DNA from: an uncultured Erysipelotrichaceae bacterium
GTDB taxonomy: Bacteria; Bacillota_I; Bacilli_A; Erysipelotrichales; Erysipelotrichaceae
NCBI GenBank assembly: GCA_947385085.1
Contig: CANDJN010000039.1
Location: 1 to 17,868, forward strand
DNA: 17,868 bases
Direction of reading: 5' to 3'
Shown here: positions 7,224 to 13,350 of the stretch, in pieces
Numbering within the stretch: position 1 is the first letter of the stretch
Layout of the letters: each line of letters opens with the position of its first letter
Program-made: the position numbers and the translations under genes
The notes under the pieces: model-generated
Told to the model about the DNA's origin: nothing
Seen by the model: the letters and a program-made list of their open reading frames with translations, nothing else
The model's database searches: none

Positions 7224-7457
7224 ATGATTGTAAAGAAAGACAATGTGGAATTGATCATCAAAGATGATGATTTTCCTAGGTATGAGGAAAAGGGATTTCG
7301 TGCCCTCGGTAACGACGGCAAAGAAGCAGATCCAGAGCCAACCAAGAATCTGAAGGATATGACTGTTGCGGAATTAAAGAAACTAGCGCAAGAGCAAGGG
7401 ATTGACGGTATTTCCGGATTGAATAAAACGGAGCTGTTGAAAGTGCTGGGCGGCTGA
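7224..7457 (+). CDS. Small head protein with SAP/HeH-like C-terminal motif
   Basis: This 77-aa protein follows the capsid gene after a strong AGGAGG site. Its C-terminal half (about 43-76) reads as a helix-extended-helix of the SAP/HeH/Rho-N type: LKDMTVAELKKLAQEQGI, a short turn, then LNKTELLKVL. Such domains often end small proteins placed between capsid and connector genes, where they may contact DNA or other head proteins. The N-terminal half has short strands and a charged linker. It is separated by one base from the next start (TGA-A-ATG), so translation is probably coupled. The exact role is unknown. Confidence 0.75.
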   Translation: MIVKKDNVELIIKDDDFPRYEEKGFRALGNDGKEADPEPTKNLKDMTVAELKKLAQEQGIDGISGLNKTELLKVLGG

Positions 7458-7458
7458 A

Positions 7459-7770
7459 ATGATTGTTACAGATGCCGTCAAAAGACTAACCGGGTGTACT
7501 CAGGAAGAAGCTGAACTATTCGCCGAAATGGCCGCATCTGATATTATGCGAGAAACGAATCGTTCTTTCGTGCCTGATACTCTATTAACGGCTCAAATTG
7601 AAATTGCGGTGATACGATATAATCGCAGAGGAATGGAGGGTGAAGTGAGTCGATCAGAGGGGTCTATCACCTCATCCTTTGACTCTTTGCCGGATTATAT
7701 TGTTAAACTCGTGAGATCAAAAAGATTGGCAGGTGTTGGTGGTTATGCGTTTGAGAACAAGCAGCCTTAA
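7459..7770 (+). CDS. Head-tail connector protein (HK97 gp6/SPP1 gp15-like adaptor)
   Basis: This 103-aa, mainly helical protein is the likely adaptor ring under the portal. The pattern MIVTDAVKRLTGCTQEEAELFAEMA, then AQIEIAVIRYNRRGMEGEVSRSEGSITSSF, then a C-terminal helix is typical of gp6-type connectors: short helices, the conserved NRRGMEG turn with an S-E-G-S segment, and a hydrophobic tail. It begins one base after the previous stop and lacks a strong ribosome binding site of its own, so re-initiation is likely. Its 3' end overlaps the next gene. Confidence 0.82.
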   Translation: MIVTDAVKRLTGCTQEEAELFAEMAASDIMRETNRSFVPDTLLTAQIEIAVIRYNRRGMEGEVSRSEGSITSSFDSLPDYIVKLVRSKRLAGVGGYAFENKQP

Positions 7771-8086
7771 GATATATTATCTGAAGAAACGTGAAGTTTT
7801 GAAAAATAATGAAGGATCATCGTATGAAGGGTATGGTGATCCTTTTGCTTTTCAGGCAGATATATCACCGATGCAAGGGCGCATTCAAGCGGAAATGTAC
7901 GGCGAAAGACTTTCTTATATGCTGCAAATGATTGCAAATACGTTTCCGATTCAAGAAGGTGACGGCATATGTGTTTATGTGAAATCAGATGATGATCCGG
8001 ATTATCGGGTGATTTCAATAAAACGCTATGACGACAACACATATCATTCACATATGGTTTGTGAATTGGAAAAGATCACGTCATGA
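7745..8086 (+). CDS. Head-tail joining / head completion protein
   Basis: This 113-aa protein probably plugs the connector (SPP1 gp16-like stopper position). Family-like features are the MRLRTSSLKIYYLKKREV start, the M-Q-G-R-I-Q-A-E-M-Y-G-E-R-L-S-Y stretch in the middle (about residues 48-63) and the C-terminal GDGICVYVKSDDDPDYRVIS strand region. The frame is open upstream to GTG 7733, but ATG 7745 with AGGTG at 7731-7735 fits the usual N-terminus. It overlaps the connector gene by 26 bases and ends in an ATGA overlap with the next start. A perfect 8-bp inverted repeat lies inside its coding sequence (7812-7844). Confidence 0.78.
   Translation: MRLRTSSLKIYYLKKREVLKNNEGSSYEGYGDPFAFQADISPMQGRIQAEMYGERLSYMLQMIANTFPIQEGDGICVYVKSDDDPDYRVISIKRYDDNTYHSHMVCELEKITS
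7812..7850 (+). repeat. Perfect inverted repeat followed by T-rich tract, inside a coding region
   Basis: AAGGATCA (7812-7819) faces TGATCCTT (7837-7844) across a 17-base loop, and TTGCTTTT follows. The shape is terminator-like, but the long loop and interrupted T tract make it weak, and it lies in the head-tail joining gene. Confidence 0.4.
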
Positions 8087-8631
8087 GTGAGATGGAAAAC
8101 CTGGACAAGGCATTGCGAAAGATGGGCGATTTAGCTCAAGCCGTGGCAGAAAGAGAATTGCCGAAAATTTTAGATCGTGCTAATAAAGGCATTGTACAAG
8201 CGGCGGCAAAGCTGGGATGCCCGGTGAGAGAGGCTGGGGGCGGTGGTGAGTTAAGGAACAGCATTAAAACATCCATCGAACAACGCGGTTCCAAAGCCGT
8301 TGCCACAACTTACACATCGAAACGGTACGCAACATATGTGGAGTTTGGAACGGGACCGGTAGGTCAGAAAAATCACGACGGCGTGTCTCCGGAATTTGTT
8401 CCATCTTATTCACAGCATGGATGGGGCATACCTGCCGATGAGGTCGACGAAGCAGACGCAGAGCGCTACGGTTGGTCAAAGCGCACTTATGGTGATAAAG
8501 ATTACTATATGACATCAGGACAGCCGGCACACCCTTTTATGTATCCAGCGTTAAAAAACAATGAAACGAAAGTGACAGAAAGGGTTAAAGCAGGCATGTG
8601 CAGAGAAATAAGAAAGGTGATAAAGAAATGA
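8083..8631 (+). CDS. HK97 gp10-like head-tail/tail completion protein
   Basis: This 182-aa protein belongs to the HK97 gp10-like group, thought to act at the head-tail interface. It shows the N-terminal helix (LDKALRKMGDLAQAVAEREL), a central helix starting after ILDRANKGIVQAAA, the GELRNSIKTS motif, and YATYVEFGTGPVGQ, whose Y-x-x-Y-V-E-F-G-T core is diagnostic. The C-terminal GQPAHPFMYPAL motif is also diagnostic. An insert between these motifs (about 105-145, with GWGIPADEVDEAD) is common in Bacillota phages. Its ATG overlaps the preceding stop (ATGA), as does its stop with the next start. Confidence 0.9.
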   Translation: MSEMENLDKALRKMGDLAQAVAERELPKILDRANKGIVQAAAKLGCPVREAGGGGELRNSIKTSIEQRGSKAVATTYTSKRYATYVEFGTGPVGQKNHDGVSPEFVPSYSQHGWGIPADEVDEADAERYGWSKRTYGDKDYYMTSGQPAHPFMYPALKNNETKVTERVKAGMCREIRKVIKK

Positions 8632-9005
8632 TTAATATCAAAGAAATTGTATATCAATCCCTTAGCAAGGTGTGTGAAAACGTCAGCGATGCTTATCCGA
8701 AAAACTGGGCGAAATGTCCAGCAGTCCAATACATGGAAGAAGAGAATCGAGTCACGGAATGGACGGATGATAGAGAACAAAAATCCTATGTACGTTATCG
8801 TATTGATGTTTGGGATAATATCAGTACATCATCAACGGCATTAGCGATTGATGAACGCATCTCAAATGATACGGGATTAATACGCATTCAATGTCTTGAT
8901 ATTGATGATCCATCCGGATTGAAACACAAGACAATTCGCTATGAAGGAGTTATTGAACAAAACGCTAACGGTGACATTTATGTCTACCATGAAGTAAAGG
9001 AGTGA
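8628..9005 (+). CDS. Tail completion / tail terminator protein
   Basis: This 125-aa protein occupies the tail terminator slot between the gp10-like and tail tube genes. The sequence has an N-terminal helix, a Y-V-R-Y-R-I-D-V-W strand in the middle and a C-terminal strand pair near HKTIRYEGVIEQN, consistent with the gp17/gpU-type ring that stops tail tube growth. GAAAGGTGA at 8612-8620 lies seven bases before ATG 8628, which overlaps the preceding stop. The frame extends upstream to 8598 without a ribosome binding site there, so the longer form is unlikely. Assignment rests on size, strand pattern and position. Confidence 0.75.
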   Translation: MINIKEIVYQSLSKVCENVSDAYPKNWAKCPAVQYMEEENRVTEWTDDREQKSYVRYRIDVWDNISTSSTALAIDERISNDTGLIRIQCLDIDDPSGLKHKTIRYEGVIEQNANGDIYVYHEVKE

Positions 9006-9011
9006 TGAATT

Positions 9012-9458
9012 ATGTTAGCGAATGGCGCAACACTTGAAATAAAGAAAAAAGGAGAAAGCAGTTATACAAAACTGCCCGGATTAAAAGAGATTCCCGAAAT
9101 GGGAGTCGAACCGGAGAAGGTGGATAACACCACTCTCGATGATGAAATCAAGCAATATGAACAGGGGATCGGCGATGCCGGTGATCTTGCCTACAAATTC
9201 AAATATGAGAACACCAGCGAGAACTGTTCTTATCGTATTTTACGTGCTTTGCAGGATAGCGGTGAACCGGCAGAATTTAGGGAAACATTGAAGGATGGCA
9301 CTACGACAGAATTTACGGCGCAGGTTTCAGTGAAGCGTACCGGCGGCGGTGTAAATGGAGTTGTTGAATTTACTGCCAATATGGCATTGCAAAGTAAATT
9401 GAAAATCACAGATCCAGCAACATCCGCATTACCACAAACAAAAGGAGGAAGTAATTAA
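9012..9458 (+). CDS. Major tail tube protein
   Basis: This 148-aa protein is the tail tube subunit, which stacks as hexameric rings around the tape measure. It begins MLANGATLEIKKKGES, has the conserved L-K-E-I-P-E-M-G-V-E-P-E-K-V-D-N-T-T-L segment (about 24-42), and a C-terminal strand region FTAQVSVKRTGGGVNGVVEF typical of short siphovirus tube proteins in Bacillota. There is no extra Ig-like domain at the C-terminus. An AAAGGAGTGATG site precedes the ATG. The stop overlaps the next start (TAATG). Confidence 0.88.
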   Translation: MLANGATLEIKKKGESSYTKLPGLKEIPEMGVEPEKVDNTTLDDEIKQYEQGIGDAGDLAYKFKYENTSENCSYRILRALQDSGEPAEFRETLKDGTTTEFTAQVSVKRTGGGVNGVVEFTANMALQSKLKITDPATSALPQTKGGSN

Positions 9459-9889
9459 TGAGCACGATTATGTCGAGCAGCGATGAAGCTAAAGAGATCG
9501 CACAAGAGACGCAACCAAAGAGAAAAGCATTCGCAACGTGGGAAGTTGGTGGAGAAACTTATCGTCTGAAATTAACCACAGCTGTTATTTGTCAGTTGGA
9601 AGAAAAATTCAAAACCAATTTGATGAATTTACTTGGCAGCGATGACAGTATTCCGCCGCTATCGAATATGCTATACATTACACATGCCGCTATGAAAAAC
9701 TATCATCACGGAATTAAACTAGAAGATGTGAAGGCAATGTATGATACTTATTTGTCAGAAGGAGGATCGCTGGTATCTTTCTTTATCAATGTATTTATGC
9801 CGATCTACCAGGTTTCCGGTTTTTTTTCACAGGGTGTGGAGAGCGAGATGGAGTCACGAATGGAACAGGCGAAAGAAGAGATTCTATAA
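9458..9889 (+). CDS. Tail assembly chaperone gpG
   Basis: This 143-aa protein is the short tail assembly chaperone (lambda gpG equivalent), expected to coat the tape measure during assembly and not remain in the virion. The core runs FATWEVGGETYRLKLTTAV, then the helical CQLEEKFKTNLMNLL and a segment containing ISTI-type hydrophobic helices, ending in a charged EMESRMEQAKEEIL tail. It matches the small chaperones that lie before long tape measure genes in Bacillota phages. AAAGGAGG lies before its ATG. Codons 122-123 (TTT TTT) form part of a -1 slip site from which the longer gpGT fusion is made. Confidence 0.88.
   Translation: MSTIMSSSDEAKEIAQETQPKRKAFATWEVGGETYRLKLTTAVICQLEEKFKTNLMNLLGSDDSIPPLSNMLYITHAAMKNYHHGIKLEDVKAMYDTYLSEGGSLVSFFINVFMPIYQVSGFFSQGVESEMESRMEQAKEEIL
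9820..9826 (+). promoter_or_regulatory. -1 ribosomal frameshift site T TTT TTT (gpG to gpGT)
   Basis: A run of eight T residues (9820-9827) places T TTT TTT exactly in the gpG frame (codons 9821-9823 and 9824-9826). After a -1 slip the next codon is TTC at 9826, and the new frame stays open to the stop at 10270-10272. The second frame has no ribosome binding site of its own. The weak AGG at 9810-9812 could act as an upstream stimulator. The T8 run could also allow transcript slippage. Confidence 0.85.
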
Positions 9890-10272
9890 CACTTGTTTCG
9901 GAAATTGTCGACCAATTGTATATGAGATTCCTAGAAGAAGGGTTCGCCCCTTCTTTTTTTTGGGAATTAAGTTTACAGGAGGCCTATGACGTTCTCACCG
10001 CACACGCTAAGAAACAGCGCGAAGCCATGAAAGCCGAAGTTCTGATGAAATATACACAGTCGATACAGATCGCAGAGTGCGTTGCCAAGACCAAAGATAT
10101 TAAAAACGAAATAACACTCAAAAATATTTGGGATTACTATCCTTCTTTGTTTGAAGATGAAAAACAACTATATCAAAAAAGGCAGGAAGAACAGGAGTTT
10201 CAGAATTATAAGCAGCGGCGAATGGACTTCGCCAGAATGCATAATGCACGATTTGGAGGTGATGGGTCATGA
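9826..10272 (+). CDS. Tail assembly chaperone gpT part, made as gpG-gpT fusion
   Basis: This frame encodes 148 residues joined to the first 123 of gpG, giving a fusion of about 271 aa. The T domain recruits the tape measure and tube subunits. Its sequence starts FTGCGERDGVTNG after the slip and continues through LVSEIVDQLYMRFLEEGF into a helical region, with W-D-Y-Y-P-S-L-F and a basic C-terminal EEQEFQNYKQRRMDFARM, typical of such T domains. A stand-alone protein from TTG 9916 or ATG 9922 is possible in principle but neither has a Shine-Dalgarno sequence. The stop overlaps the tape measure start. An unusual terminator-like hairpin lies inside this frame. Confidence 0.82.
   Translation, partial: FTGCGERDGVTNGTGERRDSITLVSEIVDQLYMRFLEEGFAPSFFWELSLQEAYDVLTAHAKKQREAMKAEVLMKYTQSIQIAECVAKTKDIKNEITLKNIWDYYPSLFEDEKQLYQKRQEEQEFQNYKQRRMDFARMHNARFGGDGS
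9937..9961 (+). terminator. Intrinsic-terminator-like hairpin within the gpT frame
   Basis: GAAGGG (9937-9942), loop TTCGC, CCCTTC (9948-9953), then eight T residues (9954-9961). The stem gains two more A-T pairs at its base. On shape alone it is a strong rho-independent terminator, yet it lies in coding sequence ahead of the tape measure. In the gpT frame the T run also forms a second T TTT TTT heptamer. Confidence 0.55.
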
Positions 10273-12956
10273 CACTAGAAAAATTAAAATTACTTCTGGA
10301 GGCAGAAACGAAACCATTCAGAGATGCCATTAAGCAAGCAAAAGATGAAATGAAATCATCATCAGACCAGATCGTGAAAGACACATCTAGGGTCAAAAAG
10401 GCATTTTCAGGAATCGCAAAGATCGTGGCGGGAGTGGCGATCGGAAGAGCCTTATGGGGATTTGGAAAACAAGCCTTACAGACGGCCAGCGATTTACAAG
10501 AAGTACAGAATGTCGTTGATGTCGCGTTTGGCTCAATGAAACAAAAATGCGAAGATTTCGCAAAAACAGCAATCACTAAATTTGGTATGTCAGAATTGAG
10601 CGCAAAACAAACCGCCAGTACCTACATGGCGATGGCCGACGGTATCAGAATAGCGGAAGACACTGCGAGTGATATGGCGATTCAACTTGCGGCATTATCC
10701 GGCGATGTGGCTTCTTTTTTCAATATCAGTCAATCAGACGCTGCCACAAAATTGAAATCAGTGTTTACAGGGGAAACAGAAACGCTGAAAGAGCTGGGTG
10801 TTGTTATGACCCAAACCAATTTGAAGCAATATGCATTATCCCAAGGAATGAATGGTAACATCGAATCTATGGATCAGGCATCCCTCGCCATGCTACGTTA
10901 TCGCTTTGTCATGGATGCCTTAAAAAACGCACAAGGCGACTTTGCAAGGACATCAGGATCGTGGGCAAACCAAACACGCATTTTAAAAGAGCAATTCAAT
11001 CAATTAGCCGGAATCATTGGTAATGGCTTATTAGCTGTCCTTACTCCGGTTATTCAGTTATTAAATCGCTTGATGGCGAAGTTTATTCAAGTCGCACAAA
11101 TAGCAAGCGCCGCTTTTGGGGCGATTTTTGGCAAATCAAAGTCAAGCAAGGATAAAACACCAGCGGCAGTGATCGCGGATGACACCGTTGCGGCTGTAGA
11201 TGCACAAAAAGGACTTGGGAACGCTGTTGAAAAGACCGGAAGCAAAGCGAAAAAGGCCGCAAAAGAAATGCGTCAGCTTGGTGGATTTGATGAACTTAAC
11301 ATCGTGCAGACAAAACAAGATTCTGATACAGGAAGCGGTTCAGGAGGGTCTGGAGGTTCAAGCGCAGGCATCGCGCCTATATCAACCGATTTTGGCTTTG
11401 ATGAAGAAATAGACACCTCCGGCATTCAGAAATCCGTTGACAAAGTAATGGGTTACGTAAATAAATTCACTACATTCTTGAAAAGGAATAAGCCTATTAT
11501 TGTGGCGCTGCTTGCCGGTATGTTTGCCGGGCTAGCTACGTTTGGTATAGTAAAAAACTTTGCTAGCATTACCAAAATGATTGATTCAGTAATAAGACCA
11601 CTTAAAACTTTGAGCACCGGATTTAACGTTTTTTTCATGGGCTTAAAAGAGGGCAGTGGTGTTATGACATCGTTATCAGCGGTGTTTGGTACAACCACAG
11701 CAGCGGCACTGGTAATTGCGGTAGCGGTGGCTGCTGTTACTGCTGCTTTGGTTTATTTATGGCAAACATCGGATCAGTTTAGGCAAATCGTGACGGATAC
11801 AATAAACATAATGGGAGCTTTGTTATCGAATATCTACAACAATATCTTAGTTCCGTTATTTACATTGTTATCGGATATTTTTAAAACGGTACTGATGCCT
11901 ATAGCAGTCTTTTTATCTGATGTATTCGTAACTGCGATTGATCTAATTATCTCAGTCGTGCTTAGCTTATGGAATAATGTACTTGCACCACTCGAGTCTT
12001 TTCTTGTAGATGTTTTAGCGATAGCTTTACAAGGAGTGATTGATGTTTGGACTGCATGGAAACCTGTTATTGAAATGGTTTACGCTGCTGTGGGGTGGGT
12101 ATGGAATGAGATTTTGAAACCGATTGTTCAGTGGATTAAAGATACGCTTATCGTGATCTTTGAAAACTGGGGAGAAACAATCAACGATCTGATTCCCAGT
12201 ATAAAAGAGATGTTCCAGGGCTTGATTGATTTCTTTGTGGGTATTTTTACATTGGATGTAGATAAAGCTCTTGGCGGAATACGAAAATTATTTGAAGGCT
12301 TTGATAACTTTTTGAATGGGATTTTCAAAACAGATTGGACAAAAGCGTTTGGAAGTTTCGGAGTTATCATAAACGCATTTTGCTCGACCATGAGTGAGAT
12401 ATGGTCAGCGATCAAAAAGATTTTTAGTGGTGTTATTGATTTCGTTGCCGGTGTCTTCTCAGGAGATTGGAATAGGGTTTGGCGCGGAGTTGTCAGTATT
12501 TTTGAAGGTATCTTTGAAGGGATTGCCGGACTCATTAAGGCACCTATCAATGGTGTAATCGATATTGTAAACTGGGCGATTGACAAAATTAACAGCGTTG
12601 CCTTCGATGTGCCTGATTGGATTCCTGGAATTGGTGGTAAGCATTTTGGACTAGATATTGGTCATATTCCCAGGCTTGCAAAAGGTGGAATTGTGGATAG
12701 CCCTATGCTGTCTATTATTGGTGAGGCTGGAAAGGAAGCAGTGTTGCCGTTAGAAAACAATACCGGATGGATCTCTTTGCTGGCATCACAAATCAGTGCA
12801 CACGGAAACAGTCAAGATCAAGGCATGATAGTTGACCTGTTAAAGCGATTGATTAATGTAATTGAGAACAAAAAATTACAAGTTGGTGATCGTGAAATAG
12901 GCGAAGCAGCACAGCGATACAATAATCGGAAAGGCTTTTCATTTGGAACGATATAG
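10269..12956 (+). CDS. Tail tape measure protein
   Basis: This 895-aa protein sets tail length and is extended inside the tube; at about 1.5 Å per residue it predicts a tail near 130 nm. The N-terminal third is helical with the LEAETKPFRDAIKQAKDEM start and the G-K-Q-A-L-Q-T-A-S-D-L-Q-E-V-Q-N-V-V-D-V-A-F core common to the family. A Gly/Ser linker (about 350-370) follows. Hydrophobic membrane-active segments lie near residues 410-430 and 475-498, and a long hydrophobic stretch of helices runs at about 520-620. Three short repeats of a D-F-x-x-G-I/V-F pattern start near 653, 679 and 723. The C-terminus has SPMLSIIGEAGKEAVLPLEN. GGAGGTGATGG precedes the start, which overlaps the gpT stop (ATGA). 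Confidence 0.95.
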   Translation: MTLEKLKLLLEAETKPFRDAIKQAKDEMKSSSDQIVKDTSRVKKAFSGIAKIVAGVAIGRALWGFGKQALQTASDLQEVQNVVDVAFGSMKQKCEDFAKTAITKFGMSELSAKQTASTYMAMADGIRIAEDTASDMAIQLAALSGDVASFFNISQSDAATKLKSVFTGETETLKELGVVMTQTNLKQYALSQGMNGNIESMDQASLAMLRYRFVMDALKNAQGDFARTSGSWANQTRILKEQFNQLAGIIGNGLLAVLTPVIQLLNRLMAKFIQVAQIASAAFGAIFGKSKSSKDKTPAAVIADDTVAAVDAQKGLGNAVEKTGSKAKKAAKEMRQLGGFDELNIVQTKQDSDTGSGSGGSGGSSAGIAPISTDFGFDEEIDTSGIQKSVDKVMGYVNKFTTFLKRNKPIIVALLAGMFAGLATFGIVKNFASITKMIDSVIRPLKTLSTGFNVFFMGLKEGSGVMTSLSAVFGTTTAAALVIAVAVAAVTAALVYLWQTSDQFRQIVTDTINIMGALLSNIYNNILVPLFTLLSDIFKTVLMPIAVFLSDVFVTAIDLIISVVLSLWNNVLAPLESFLVDVLAIALQGVIDVWTAWKPVIEMVYAAVGWVWNEILKPIVQWIKDTLIVIFENWGETINDLIPSIKEMFQGLIDFFVGIFTLDVDKALGGIRKLFEGFDNFLNGIFKTDWTKAFGSFGVIINAFCSTMSEIWSAIKKIFSGVIDFVAGVFSGDWNRVWRGVVSIFEGIFEGIAGLIKAPINGVIDIVNWAIDKINSVAFDVPDWIPGIGGKHFGLDIGHIPRLAKGGIVDSPMLSIIGEAGKEAVLPLENNTGWISLLASQISAHGNSQDQGMIVDLLKRLINVIENKKLQVGDREIGEAAQRYNNRKGFSFGTI

Positions 12957-12968
12957 GATGGTGATTAT

Positions 12969-13349
12969 ATGAAACACGCTTTTATAACCATTAACGGGCG
13001 AGCATTTCCGGCGCCCAAAAGAGGGTTAAATATCAAAACCATGACGGCTGTAAGTGACGGCAGAAATGAGCAGAACGTTTTTATTGGTCAAAGAATCGGA
13101 AGAGACATGCAGAAAATTGAAAATGTGGAATGGCCATTGTTGAGTGCAGATTTGTGGAGCTTAATTTTAAAACAATTGTCAAACTTCGTATTCAATGTCA
13201 CTTATCTCGATCCCGTAAGTAACGAGTGGATTACTCGAAAGATGTATGTTTCTGATCGTGATTGTCAGCCTTATCGTGTTGATCCCATAACAGGCAAGAC
13301 AACGCATTATACGTCATGTAAATGCTCTTTTGTAGATGTGGGTGTTTGA
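12969..13349 (+). CDS. Small distal-tail protein (DUF6711-like)
   Basis: This 126-aa protein sits between tape measure and hub, where the distal tail protein usually lies. It is much shorter than a full Dit. The sequence starts MKHAFITINGRAFPAPKRGL, with I-N-G near the N-terminus followed by a proline and then strands, and has I-E-N-V-E-W-P-L-L in the middle; this recalls small DUF6711-type tail proteins in Bacillota phages, which I name from memory of the pattern. It probably caps the tube and links it to the hub. GGATGGTGATT precedes the ATG. Confidence 0.65.
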   Translation: MKHAFITINGRAFPAPKRGLNIKTMTAVSDGRNEQNVFIGQRIGRDMQKIENVEWPLLSADLWSLILKQLSNFVFNVTYLDPVSNEWITRKMYVSDRDCQPYRVDPITGKTTHYTSCKCSFVDVGV

Positions 13350-13350
13350 T

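Noticed and set aside
9741..9989. 82-codon frame across the gpG/gpT junction in the third forward frame
   Set aside because: It overlaps both real frames, has no family-like content, and is open only because of the T runs and low stop density; treated as a shadow.
9922..10272. gpT as a stand-alone gene starting at ATG 9922 or TTG 9916
   Set aside because: No Shine-Dalgarno sequence is present, and the frame is open back to an in-frame slip heptamer, so the fusion explains it better.
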